From Deinococcus radiotolerans (GTDB taxonomy: Bacteria; Deinococcota; Deinococci; Deinococcales; Deinococcaceae), in NCBI RefSeq assembly GCF_014647435.1, contig NZ_BMPE01000022.1, positions 1 through 50,881 of the forward strand: a DNA stretch of 50,881 bases. The letters are read 5' to 3'. Made by a program: the position numbers and the translations under genes. The notes beneath the pieces are model-generated. The model saw nothing but the letters and a program-made list of their open reading frames with translations. It was not told where the DNA came from and did not search any database. Below, piece after piece: positions 1 to 9,061 of the stretch; positions within the stretch are counted from its first letter, which is position 1, and each line of letters opens with the position of its first letter.

Positions 1-99
1 GGTCTACACTCACCTCATCGGCGAACGCTCGTAACGCCGCTTGAAGTCAAAACTGGAGCACTACCGGTTAATCAGGTAGTCAGCGCTCACCACACCTAC

Positions 100-135
100 A
101 GCACCTCCGGGTTTCATCCCCCGGTGGTGCTTTTT
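100..135 (+). terminator. hairpin with T-run before the recombinase
   Basis: A 12-bp stem (AGCACCTCCGGG against CCCGGTGGTGCT, one mismatch) is followed by five T residues, the form of an intrinsic terminator. It probably ends a transcript entering from the left of the window. Its last T also begins a TATGAT that could serve as a -10 element for the recombinase gene. Confidence 0.6.
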
Positions 136-155
136 ATGATGGCCCAGAGATCACC

Positions 156-1430
156 GTGACTCCCTCCCCCACCGCCCGCGCGTACCTCCGCGTCTCCTCC
201 GCCGCTCAGGTGGAGAAGTACAGTCTCGCCTTCCAGCGGGACAAGGCTCTGGCCTGGGCCGCGTACCAGGATCTCGGGCCGGTTCAGTTCTACGAGGAAC
301 GCGGCATCTCCGGGAGGCTCGACGACCGCCCGCAGCTGACCGCGCTGCTCAGCGAGATCCAGCCAGGGGACACCGTGATCGTGTACAGCCTCAGCCGCCT
401 CGGGCGTGGCGGCGCAGTGCAGATGCTCAGCATCGTGGGCCGCATCAAAGACGCCGGCGCGCGCCTGGTCTCCCTCACCGAGAACATCGACACGGAGACC
501 CCCGCTGGGCGCCTGATGCTCACCATCCTCGCGGCGCTGGCGGAACTGGAAGTCGAAACCACCCGGGAGCGCACCGCTGCCGGGCGCATCCAGGCGGCCA
601 GCCAGGGCATCTACCCGCAGAACGCGCAGAGCCTCCCCTTCGGGTACACGCGCAGCCCAGACGGGCGGATCGTCGAGAGTGACCGCGCGGACGACCTGCG
701 CCTGGTGTTCCAGCTCGCCCAGGGCGGCCGGGCGTTCCTGTCCATCGCGTCGGAGCTGAACGCCCAGGGCGTCCCCACGCCGGGCCGCAGCACGGAGTGG
801 ACGGCGAACACCGTCATGAAGATCATCAAGACGCCCACGTACGCGACCGGCGTCTACCCCTACCGGCGCCGCGCCCTCCCGGACGAACCTGCCGCGTGGA
901 TTGACATGCCCGCCCCGGCCCTCATCACGCAGGACGAGTGGGAGGGGGCGCAGCGGGCCCGCACCATGAACCACCCCTACCGCCGCCCGGACCTGTACCC
1001 ACTCACCGGGCACCTCGAGTGCGGGTGCGGCACGCCCCTCGTGGGCAGCACGAACCGCCCCGCGCAGGGCAAGCCTGGGAAGGCGTACCGGTACTACCTG
1101 TGCCGCGCCCGGATACGCGGGGCGCCCACCTGCCCCGCTGCGGGCGTTTCGAACAAAGCCTACGACGCAGACCAAGTGGAACCTCAGGCGCGTGAAGTGC
1201 TGGTCCGTACGCTCCGCAGTCCGGCCGCCCTGACCCTTCTCCTTCAGCAGAGTGCGCCCTCCCCGGACCCGCACGCTGATGAGCGCACGCGCCTCACGGA
1301 ACGCCGCGCCGCCCTGATTGACCTGCACCTTGACGGGCTGATTGACCGGGCGGAGTTCGTGCGCCGCCGCCAAGAACTGGACGGCCGCATCGACGCCCTC
1401 ACCCCGGCCATCCCGATCAGCGTCCCCTAA
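156..1430 (+). CDS. large serine recombinase (site-specific integrase), C-terminus cut by an in-frame TAA
   Basis: The product resembles large serine recombinases, which integrate or excise phages and integrative elements through a phosphoserine link to DNA. Residues 6-140 form the resolvase/invertase catalytic domain, with YLRVSS near residues 10-15 (S14 is the likely nucleophile) and SLSRLGR near residue 75. A recombinase DNA-binding domain follows (about 155-265). Next comes a zinc-ribbon region with a CxC plus a downstream C pair, and a coiled-coil-like stretch (ERRAALIDLHLDGLIDRAEF). The 424-aa reading ends at a TAA. The same frame continues for 49 further codons that look like the normal end of this family, so the gene may be nonsense-mutated or shortened. 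The start is GTG at 156, with a TATGAT at 135-140 as possible -10. The rest of any mobile element lies outside the window. Confidence 0.85.
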   Translation: MTPSPTARAYLRVSSAAQVEKYSLAFQRDKALAWAAYQDLGPVQFYEERGISGRLDDRPQLTALLSEIQPGDTVIVYSLSRLGRGGAVQMLSIVGRIKDAGARLVSLTENIDTETPAGRLMLTILAALAELEVETTRERTAAGRIQAASQGIYPQNAQSLPFGYTRSPDGRIVESDRADDLRLVFQLAQGGRAFLSIASELNAQGVPTPGRSTEWTANTVMKIIKTPTYATGVYPYRRRALPDEPAAWIDMPAPALITQDEWEGAQRARTMNHPYRRPDLYPLTGHLECGCGTPLVGSTNRPAQGKPGKAYRYYLCRARIRGAPTCPAAGVSNKAYDADQVEPQAREVLVRTLRSPAALTLLLQQSAPSPDPHADERTRLTERRAALIDLHLDGLIDRAEFVRRRQELDGRIDALTPAIPISVP

Positions 1431-1580
1431 GTGCCCGCCATGCACGCGTACGCGGACGCTGCCGAGACCCTCACCGGAGACGAGTACCTCCGCCTTCTGA
1501 CGCTTCTGCAGGTGCGCTGGCAGGTCACACCAGAGGGCGTAAACGTCGTGCAGCTCAATGTCCCGCAGACTTGGGACTGA
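1431..1580 (+). pseudogene. severed C-terminal tail of the serine recombinase
   Basis: This stretch directly follows the recombinase TAA in the same frame and stays open for 49 codons to a TGA. The translation includes ETLTGDEYLRLLTLLQV and then a WQVTPEGVNVVQLNV strand. Large serine recombinases commonly end with a helix of this type (roughly LxxExxxxLLxxLxVRV) followed by a short beta strand. I infer that the TAA at 1428-1430 is a nonsense mutation or a sequence error, for example CAA to TAA. An independent small ORF starting at GTG 1431 or ATG 1440 is less likely. Confidence 0.55.
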
Positions 1581-1586
1581 GGTGAT

Positions 1587-1922
1587 GTGTTTGGGGACGA
1601 GATCAACCACCGGGGTCACTTGCGGCTGCTGAGGCGACACATGCCGGCGCAGCAGGGGCTGGGCATGACCAGAGCGCAGCTGGAGCCCATGAGGGACGGG
1701 CTGGGCGTGCGCTCCCGTCAGGCGTTTGAGGGCAGTCCGGCGCATCAGGCGGGGATGCAGGCCGGGGACGAAATTATCGCCGTGGACGAGATGAACGTGC
1801 AGAACGCGCTGTTCCACGAATTGCGCCTGAGCGCCGCACCTGGCGTGAGCAGCACGTTCCGGGTCCAGCGGGCGGACGGAACGCACGACCTGACCATCAC
1901 GCGGGTGGCGCGGCCCGGCTGA
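1587..1922 (+). pseudogene. orphan PDZ-domain protein fragment
   Basis: The 111-residue reading is almost entirely one PDZ domain. It contains GLGVRSRQAFEGSPAHQAGMQAGDEIIAVDEMNV, the usual 'GSPAxxAGLxxGDxIxxvdG' signature, and ends in a short strand. PDZ domains of this type normally sit at the C-terminus of proteases (HtrA, S41 or M61 families). No catalytic domain, signal peptide or clear ribosome-binding site is present here. The open frame runs back to the TGA at 1578, and it is the same frame as the recombinase. The likely reading is the 3' remnant of a protease gene whose 5' part was removed or displaced, possibly by the recombinase-bearing element. A genuine short PDZ protein starting at GTG 1587 cannot be excluded. 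Confidence 0.55.
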
Positions 1923-1955
1923 CCGGTCAACGAGCCTGTGCCGCTGGAAGTGCGG

Positions 1956-2447
1956 TCAGTGGGCAGTGGACTGCTGGACTGAACCGAGGGTTGGCTGCTG
2001 TTCTCGCAGGGCGTCTGAGGCGCCAGGCTGCCAGGGAAAACGGCCCTGGTGGTCTGACCACACGCACTGGAGCACCGGGAACTCCTCGTTGCCGTACAGC
2101 CGCAGGGCGTAACCCAGGTAGTCGCGGTATGAGGCGGGCGGGACCGGAATGAACTGGCACAGGTGGCCGGCAAGCAGGTCGGGGGTGGTGTACCCGGCGC
2201 TGTAGCGCTGCTGACGGTCGTGGATGGCCTGACTGGCTGCGGAGAGACCGGCTTGCATGGCGGCGGTGGGCTGGCCTATCAGGATGAGTTCCGGGTGCTG
2301 GCAGTTGGCCCATAGGCCGACGGTGAACGCGAAGCCTGGGCCTTCTGCGTCTTCGGGGATGGTGAGGACACTCCATCCGCGCTGCTTGATGTGGTGAAGC
2401 ACGCTGGAGTCGAAGTCGGTCTCTGGCGCTGACAGGGATGAGGTCAT
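1956..2447 (-). CDS. DUF4262 domain protein
   Basis: A 163-residue cytoplasmic protein with no signal peptide. The central part (HHIKQRGWSVLTIPEDAEGPGFAFTVGL, then HPELILIG) and the later YLGYALRLYGNEEFPVLQCVWSDHQGRFPW stretch match the DUF4262 pattern, a family of unknown function. I place the start at ATG 2447 (MTSSLSAPETD); longer upstream readings in this frame run antisense to the ATPase gene and are not credible. A GGGAGA about 10 nt upstream can act as a ribosome-binding site. It is transcribed toward the PDZ fragment and away from the ATPase. DUF4262 genes often occur in accessory regions; nothing here reveals a specific role. Confidence 0.75.
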   Translation of the reverse strand: MTSSLSAPETDFDSSVLHHIKQRGWSVLTIPEDAEGPGFAFTVGLWANCQHPELILIGQPTAAMQAGLSAASQAIHDRQQRYSAGYTTPDLLAGHLCQFIPVPPASYRDYLGYALRLYGNEEFPVLQCVWSDHQGRFPWQPGASDALREQQPTLGSVQQSTAH

Positions 2448-2689
2448 GGGTCTGGTCTCCCGCGCGTGGCGTGACTCGGTGAATGGCCTCAGTGTACGGA
2501 GGGACTCTGAGGGCTTTGCCCCAGTTCGGGTGAAGGGAGTCGGTGGAGCGTTCTGAGGATGATTCCTGGCGGCGGGATGGATTTGGAGGGATTCAGCCTG
2601 CTGGCGAGCTGGTGGGGGCTGGATTGCCGAGCATTCCGGTGGGTGTTCTGCGTTGAGTTTGGGGATTGGGGAGAGTAAAATTCGCTTAT

Positions 2690-2704
2690 TGAGAATTATT
2701 CCTA
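2690..2704. promoter_or_regulatory. Fur-like 7-1-7 dyad upstream of the P1B-4 ATPase
   Basis: TGAGAAT-T-ATTCCTA lies in an AT-rich island, conspicuous in a GC-rich window, about 40 nt before the ATPase start. It resembles the Fur-family 7-1-7 consensus (TGATAAT-N-ATTATCA), with the right arm only partly symmetric. Fur or PerR control of P1B-4 exporters is known in other bacteria. Its use here is an inference. Confidence 0.4.
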
Positions 2705-2744
2705 TTAAGGAAATCTGTCCTCTCCCCCACGCCGGAGGCCCCAC

Positions 2745-4661
2745 GTGACCACCCAGACCCTCACCCCAGCGCGCGACGCACCCGCCCCGCGCGTCACTGT
2801 CTCCCCCGCCGTCCGCCGCGCCGTCACCCTGACTGCCCTGACCCTGCTGGGTCTGCTGGCCGGACTGGTCGGGCAGTACCTCCTTCACCTGCCGGCCCTC
2901 GAGTGGACCGGGTACGTCACAGCGTTCCTGGCGGGCGGCATTCCCGCTGGCCGCGAGGCGCTGCACAGCCTCTTCCGGGAACGCAAGCTGGACGTGGACC
3001 TGTTGATGGTCCTGGCCGCGCTGGGCGCCGCGAGCATCGGGCAGGCGGCAGACGGCGCGATCCTGCTGTTCCTGTTTTCCCTCAGCAACACCCTGCAGGA
3101 CTGGGCGATGGGCCGCACGTCCAGCGCCATCCAGGCCCTGATGGACCTGAATCCGGAGGGCGCCACCGTCCGCCGGAACGGCGTGGAGAACTGGTGTGAA
3201 CTGGGCGAGATCCGGATCGGGGACCTGCTCGTCGTGCGCCCCGGCGAACGCATTGCCGCCGACGCCCGCGTCGTGAAGGGTCAGACCAGCGTGGACGAGA
3301 GTCCGATCACGGGCGAGAGCGTCCCGGTGGACAAGGCGCGGGGCGCGGAGCTGGCCTCCGGCACCGTGAACCTGAACGGCAGCGTGGAGGCCGAGGTGCT
3401 GCGACCCGCCGGGGAAAGCACCCTGGCGCGGCTGGTGGGCCTGATGGAACAGGCGCAGACGCAGAAGAGCCGCACCGAGAGCCTCACGGAACGCTGGGAG
3501 AGCCCCTACGCGATGATCGTGCTGGCGCTGGTCCCGGCCGTGTACGCCCTGCTGCGGTACGGGTTCGGCCTCAGCGTGGACGATTCCTGGTACCGCGCGA
3601 TGACGTTCATGGTGGTCGCCAGCCCCTGCGCGGTCGTGATCAGCACGCCCGCCGTGATGCTCTCCGCGATGGCCGCCGCCGCGCGGGCGGGGGTGCTGTT
3701 CAAGAGCAGCGCCGCGCTGGACACCCTGGCCGGCGTGCAGACCGTCGCGTTCGACAAGACCGGAACACTGACCCAGGCGCGCATGACCCTCACGGCTGTG
3801 CACGCCCACGACGACACGCAGGCGCTGGCGCTGGCCGCCGGACTGGAAGCCCACAGCGAGCACCCCATCGCACAGGCCATCGTCACCGCCGCCCGCGAGC
3901 GTGGCGTGGCGCCCCTGACCGTGACGGACGCGCAGGCGATCCCCGGGCACGGCATTGAGGCCCGCCTGACGGACGGGCAGGTCGCCTGGGCCGGGAACAT
4001 CCGCCTGGCCAGGCGGCAGGGCGCGACCCTGGACGCCGGGCAGCAGGCGGCCCTGAGTGATCTGGGTGACCGCGGCAGCAGCAGCGTCATCGTGGGCGTC
4101 GGGCCGCGCGTGACCGGCGTGATGGGCGTCGCGGACGCGCTGCGCCCCGACATCCGCGGCGCGCTGGACGCCCTGAAGGCCAGTGGCGTCGCGCACCGGG
4201 TGATGCTTACCGGGGACCGCGAGGAGGTGGCCCGCAGCGTCGCCGGGGAGGTCGGCCTGCAGGAATTCCGCGCGGGCCTGCTTCCCGAGGACAAGCTGAG
4301 GCTGATCGGCGAGCTGCCCGGCCCGGTCGCCATGGTCGGCGACGGCGTGAACGACGCGCCCGCCTTGGCCCGCGCGGATCTGGGCGTGGCGGTTGCGTCC
4401 GGCACGGACGTCGCCATCGAGAGTGCCGACGTGGTCCTCATGCAGAACGACCTGGGCAAACTGGCGGGCGCGGTACGGCTGGCCCGCGCCGCCCGGCGCA
4501 CCGTGATCACGAACCTCGCCTTCGCGTTCGGGGTGATCCTGATTGTCGCGCCGCTCGCAGTGGCGGGCAGGGTGCCGCTCCCGCTGGGCGTTCTGGCGCA
4601 CGAGGGCGGCACGGTCTTCGTGGTGTTCATGGGCCTGCGCCTGCTGCGCCACCGGATGTAG
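2745..4661 (+). CDS. P1B-4 type heavy-metal-exporting ATPase
   Basis: An integral membrane pump that exports a transition metal using ATP. Visible landmarks are TGES (189-192, actuator), SPC in a membrane helix (293-295, metal site), DKTGT (337-341, phosphorylated Asp337), SEHP (371-374), GDGVNDAP (about 532-539) and HEGGT in the last membrane helix (about 619-623). SPC together with HEG(G/S)T and no N-terminal HMA domain defines the P1B-4 group, whose members export Co, Fe, Ni or Zn (CoaT, CtpD, PfeT). The length of 638 aa is normal. The Fur-like dyad just upstream favours Fe(II) or Mn/Fe-linked regulation, so PfeT-like iron efflux is my preferred but unproven substrate call. The gene starts at GTG 2745 in a compact leader. 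Confidence 0.92.
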   Translation: MTTQTLTPARDAPAPRVTVSPAVRRAVTLTALTLLGLLAGLVGQYLLHLPALEWTGYVTAFLAGGIPAGREALHSLFRERKLDVDLLMVLAALGAASIGQAADGAILLFLFSLSNTLQDWAMGRTSSAIQALMDLNPEGATVRRNGVENWCELGEIRIGDLLVVRPGERIAADARVVKGQTSVDESPITGESVPVDKARGAELASGTVNLNGSVEAEVLRPAGESTLARLVGLMEQAQTQKSRTESLTERWESPYAMIVLALVPAVYALLRYGFGLSVDDSWYRAMTFMVVASPCAVVISTPAVMLSAMAAAARAGVLFKSSAALDTLAGVQTVAFDKTGTLTQARMTLTAVHAHDDTQALALAAGLEAHSEHPIAQAIVTAARERGVAPLTVTDAQAIPGHGIEARLTDGQVAWAGNIRLARRQGATLDAGQQAALSDLGDRGSSSVIVGVGPRVTGVMGVADALRPDIRGALDALKASGVAHRVMLTGDREEVARSVAGEVGLQEFRAGLLPEDKLRLIGELPGPVAMVGDGVNDAPALARADLGVAVASGTDVAIESADVVLMQNDLGKLAGAVRLARAARRTVITNLAFAFGVILIVAPLAVAGRVPLPLGVLAHEGGTVFVVFMGLRLLRHRM

Positions 4662-4786
4662 GCCGCGCGGGGGAAGGGGCGCTGCACGACCCGCCCTGCC
4701 CGCATCACAACATTCCCGCAAGCGGAGCACATCCCGGCGCGGCCCGTGACGCCCAGGCTGAGCTTCAGAGTTCACCGGAGGACCCC

Positions 4787-5263
4787 ATGAGACTGAATCC
4801 CGCCCGCCGTTCCCTCCTGCCCCGCCTGCTGCTGGGCCTGGTGGCGCTGTTCGTGCTGATCCAGCTCGTGCCGTACGGCCGGGCGCACGCCAATCCCACC
4901 GTGCAGGCGCAGCCGAAGTGGGATAGCCCTCAGACGGAGGCGCTGTTCACTCGCGCCTGCGCGGACTGCCACAGTCACGCGACCGTGTGGCCCTGGTACA
5001 GCAACGTGGCGCCCGTGTCGTGGTTGGTGCAGCGGCACGTGGATGAGGGCCGCAGCAAGTTCAACGTGAACGTCCCCGGGTACGGCCGCGAGGCGGACGA
5101 GGCGGCCAAGACGGTCCGCAACGGCAGCATGCCTGAACCCACCTACCTGCCCATGCACCCGGCGGCGCGCCTGACCGTCCAGGAGAAACAGCAGCTGGCC
5201 GGTGGTCTGGCCGCCACCTTCGGCCGTGAAGGCGCAGACGCCGGGGGGGACGAGGACCGCTGA
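4787..5263 (+). CDS. exported haem-binding domain protein (single CxxCH)
   Basis: A 158-residue protein with an N-terminal membrane/signal segment (LLPRLLLGLVALFVLIQLVPY, residues 10-30) and a CADCH haem-attachment motif near residue 60. That motif is followed by SHATVWPWYSNVAPVSWLVQRHVDEGRSKFN, which matches the haem-binding domain family (PF14376 type) found in periplasmic c-type proteins. It should sit in the periplasm or be membrane-anchored with a covalent haem. GGAGG precedes the ATG by 5 nt. It lies 125 bp downstream of the metal ATPase on the same strand; a shared redox or metal theme is possible but not shown. The C-terminal 20 residues are low-complexity and acidic. Confidence 0.8.
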   Translation: MRLNPARRSLLPRLLLGLVALFVLIQLVPYGRAHANPTVQAQPKWDSPQTEALFTRACADCHSHATVWPWYSNVAPVSWLVQRHVDEGRSKFNVNVPGYGREADEAAKTVRNGSMPEPTYLPMHPAARLTVQEKQQLAGGLAATFGREGADAGGDEDR

Positions 5264-5397
5264 GCCCGGCCCTCCGGGGCGCGACGTAAGGAGACGTGAA
5301 CGCGGCCCCTACCTGCGCCCCACCCGCGCGGGCCTAGGCTGGGCGGCGACGCACTTCAGTTCAGCCGCTCCGCCCGGACGGAGCAGGAGGCCACACC

Positions 5398-5724
5398 ATG
5401 GGAGAAGGCAGACCGAACGGCGAGGCGCACGCGAACGTCTCACAGGACACCATCAATGACCAGGGGCAGTGGAATACCGGCACGCCCAAGAATCCGGGGG
5501 ACGCCACCACGCAGGGCATCTACCCGGACGCCAGTGACGAGAACGCAGGCGACGGCTCAGAGACCTCGCAGGCGCAGCAGGTGAGCAGCACCACCGACCC
5601 GCGTTCCGACGCGCAGGGCGGCACGGACGTGAACCCCACGTCCTTCGGGAGCATGCAGGGCGGCCTGCCGGCCAGCGGCGCCACGACCGACCCGGAGCAG
5701 AAGGCTGACACCGACAAGGCCTGA
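5398..5724 (+). CDS. small hydrophilic, probably disordered protein
   Basis: The product is 108 residues and very rich in Gly, Asp, Thr, Ser, Gln and Asn, with no Cys, no hydrophobic segment and no recognisable domain. This composition suggests intrinsic disorder. AGGAGG lies 7 nt before ATG 5398, and a strong bidirectional terminator follows, so it is a credible monocistronic gene. I do not recognise a family. A similar style of protein is encoded at 48918-49244. Such hydrophilic proteins can be stress or desiccation related in other organisms, but no sequence motif here (for example a LEA repeat) supports that. Confidence 0.65.
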   Translation: MGEGRPNGEAHANVSQDTINDQGQWNTGTPKNPGDATTQGIYPDASDENAGDGSETSQAQQVSSTTDPRSDAQGGTDVNPTSFGSMQGGLPASGATTDPEQKADTDKA

Positions 5725-5732
5725 GAACTGCC

Positions 5733-5774
5733 AAAAGAGGCGCCCACCCGGGTATCTGGGTGGGCGCCTCTTTT
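5733..5774. terminator. bidirectional intrinsic terminator
   Basis: A perfect 17-bp inverted repeat (AAAAGAGGCGCCCACCC against its complement) has an A-run on one side and a T-run on the other. It separates the convergent small hydrophilic gene and yidC and can stop transcription from both. Confidence 0.92.
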
Positions 5775-5789
5775 CAGGCTGCGCGCGGT

Positions 5790-7378
<1,589 letters not shown>

Positions 7379-7382
<4 letters not shown>

Positions 7383-7633
7383 GGGTTCTGGGGGTGCCTC
7401 TTGGGAAAGTGCTCGGGGACCGGGTCAAAGCCGCCGGGCACCAGGGGATTGCAGCGCAGGACGCGCCACGTGGCCAGCCAGCCGCCTTTCACGGCGCCGT
7501 GCCGCTCGATGGCCTGCGCGGCGTACTCCGAGCAGGTCGGGGTGAAGCGGCAGGTGGGCGCGGGCTTGCGGGGCGAGAGGTGCTGCTGGTAGGAGCGGAC
7601 GGCCCGGACCATCAGCTTGCGGGGCGCGCTCAC
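7379..7633 (-). CDS. yidD: membrane protein insertion efficiency factor YidD
   Basis: An 84-residue protein with the complete YidD signature: [10 protein letters not shown], then [25 protein letters not shown] and [17 protein letters not shown], including the three conserved Cys. YidD is a small membrane-associated protein that assists YidC-dependent insertion. The chosen start is GTG 7633, because it gives a 4-nt GTGA overlap with the end of rnpA; the next internal candidate, ATG 7609, would remove conserved sequence. The gene also overlaps yidC by 4 nt. Overlapping reading on this strand continues upstream, but that part is the rnpA gene in another frame. Confidence 0.93.
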
Positions 7634-8106
7634 GCGGTCCCTCCGTGGGGGTCGGGCTCCGGTGAGTCTAGCGCGGGCTGCGGGGACACTGGGGGCACGG
7701 GGGCAGGTACGCGCCCCGCCCGGCCCTGGTTCCCGCCGCCCCGGCCGGGCTTCCCGCCGCGCGAGGGCGCACGCCGCAGGGCGCGCTCCAGGGCGGCCTG
7801 CAGGTCCGCGAACGGAGCGGTCAGCACGGCGGGGTTGGGCAGCAGAATGGCCCGGCAGGCGGGAAGGCCTCCGGGCAGGGTGCGCAGCGCCTCGCGGACG
7901 CGGCGGCGGGCGCGGTTGCGGTCCACGGCCCGCTTCAGGGTCTTCTTGCTGACCACAACGCCGATGATCGCGCGTGGCCGCCACGCTTCCCCATGACGGG
8001 GGCGGTACTCGGTGACACGCAGGGTGAACAGGGGGTCGCGCACGGCCTGACCGTGGGCGCGGACCTTGCGGAATTCGCGGTCGCCCCGTAATGAATCCAG
8101 CGCCAC
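7630..8106 (-). CDS. rnpA: ribonuclease P protein component
   Basis: RnpA binds the RNase P RNA and helps mature tRNA 5' ends. The core (residues about 1-110) includes [49 protein letters not shown] (the conserved RNR basic helix) and a C-terminal helix. About 45 extra residues rich in Gly, Arg and Pro follow ([19 protein letters not shown]...), making it longer (158 aa) than the usual 110-130. The start is GTG 8106; no ATG gives the full N-terminus. It lies 73 bp downstream of rpmH in the conserved rpmH-rnpA-yidD-yidC order. Confidence 0.94.
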   Translation of the reverse strand: MALDSLRGDREFRKVRAHGQAVRDPLFTLRVTEYRPRHGEAWRPRAIIGVVVSKKTLKRAVDRNRARRRVREALRTLPGGLPACRAILLPNPAVLTAPFADLQAALERALRRAPSRGGKPGRGGGNQGRAGRVPAPVPPVSPQPALDSPEPDPHGGTA

Positions 8107-8179
8107 CGGACGGCGGGGCCGATCCTGGGTGGCGCTGGGCAGGTCTGACTGTGCGATGAGGGCCGCTCCGTGGGGGAGC

Positions 8180-8323
8180 TTACTCGTCGGCGACGGTGAG
8201 CTGGTGGCGGCCCTTGGCGCGACGACGCGCGAGGATGTTGCGGCCGGACTTGGTCTTCATGCGGGCGCGGAAGCCGTGGGTCTTGGCGCGCTTGCGGTTG
8301 TTGGGCTGGTAGGTACGCTTCAT
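8180..8323 (-). CDS. rpmH: 50S ribosomal protein L34
   Basis: A 47-residue basic protein starting [19 protein letters not shown] and continuing [25 protein letters not shown], which is diagnostic for L34 of the large ribosomal subunit. ATG 8323 is chosen because it begins the conserved N-terminus; the frame stays open upstream, but that sequence is the untranslated leader. A GGAG lies 6-9 nt before the ATG. The promoter at 8415-8444 gives a leader of roughly 80 nt. It heads the cluster that links the ribosome, RNase P and membrane insertion. Confidence 0.98.
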   Translation of the reverse strand: MKRTYQPNNRKRAKTHGFRARMKTKSGRNILARRRAKGRHQLTVADE

Positions 8324-8414
8324 GGTGCTCTCCTCTTCTCTCGCGGAGCCGCCGGTTCCTGGCCGGGCGCGCAGCGTCACGCGGGAACGCCTCCCTCGGG
8401 AGGCAAACTCCGGG

Positions 8415-8444
8415 AGTGTAGCACGGGACGCGCTCAACAGGCAA
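8415..8444 (-). promoter_or_regulatory. promoter of the rpmH-rnpA-yidD-yidC cluster
   Basis: On the minus strand, TTGCCT (8439-8444) is separated by 18 nt from TACACT (8415-8420), a good sigma-70-type pair. It points into the rpmH leader. Confidence 0.6.
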
Positions 8445-8480
8445 AGGGCACCTGCGGCAGCGCGTCCACACCCGACCTCC

Positions 8481-8486
8481 TAAGCT
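8481..8486 (+). promoter_or_regulatory. -10 element of comEA (leaderless type)
   Basis: TAAGCT lies 6 nt before the comEA ATG, so transcription should begin at or next to the start codon. No Shine-Dalgarno sequence is present. Confidence 0.5.
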
Positions 8487-8492
8487 GACCGC

Positions 8493-9014
8493 ATGCCCAG
8501 CACCGACGCGGTGGACCACCGCCCACCGGCTCCCACCATCCCGACGGCCGCAGCGCCCGGCCGTCACTCACCGGCCAGGCCCGCGGCCCCCCGCCCAGTC
8601 CGGCAGGCGCTGGTCACGCCGTGGAACACCTGGACGCCTCTGCTGGGCGGCGCGGTCCTGATCACCGCCACCTTCACACTGATTCCGGCGCTGTGGCCCC
8701 AGCCGCGCGTGCCAGTCGTCACGCGGGCCGCGCTGCCCACCGTGACCCCAGCTGCGCCGGCCACCAGTCAGGGGCCAGCCCGGCAGGAGCCGCCAACGTA
8801 TCCCACCACGGCCAGCATCCATCCGCTGATCTCAGGGCGGGTCAATCTGAATACCGCCACGCCCGAGCAGCTTGAAGCGCTGCCGAAGGTCGGGCCGGCC
8901 CTAGCCGCGCGGATCGTGGCGGGTCGGCCGTACCGATCGGTCGCGGATCTGGACCGCGTGAAGGGCGTCGGGCCAGCGGCGCTGAAGGCGCTGGAACCGC
9001 TGGTGTCGTTCTGA
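8493..9014 (+). CDS. comEA: competence protein ComEA, helix-hairpin-helix DNA-binding protein
   Basis: ComEA binds incoming double-stranded DNA in the periplasm during natural transformation. The 173-aa protein has a Pro-rich cytoplasmic N-terminus, one membrane segment (about 48-67), a Pro/Thr/Ala linker, and a C-terminal tandem HhH domain (about 114-173): [54 protein letters not shown]. Both hairpins (KVGPALA and GVGPAAL) are intact. ATG 8493 sits 6 nt after a TAAGCT -10 element, consistent with a leaderless mRNA. comEC follows after about 50 nt on the same strand, the standard comEA-comEC arrangement. Confidence 0.92.
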   Translation: MPSTDAVDHRPPAPTIPTAAAPGRHSPARPAAPRPVRQALVTPWNTWTPLLGGAVLITATFTLIPALWPQPRVPVVTRAALPTVTPAAPATSQGPARQEPPTYPTTASIHPLISGRVNLNTATPEQLEALPKVGPALAARIVAGRPYRSVADLDRVKGVGPAALKALEPLVSF

Positions 9015-9061
9015 ACGCGCACCGGCCCCGCGCGGGCAGTCTGCCCTGGCCGGTCCCGGCG

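Noticed and set aside
114..1886. A 590-codon minus-strand frame across the recombinase and PDZ fragment
   Set aside because: Antisense shadow with no recognisable domain, while the plus strand shows clear recombinase motifs.
1956..4775. A 939-codon open frame on the minus strand spanning the P-type ATPase
   Set aside because: The upper part runs antisense to the ATPase and has His/Arg/Gln-rich shadow composition. Only the last 163 codons (DUF4262) are real.
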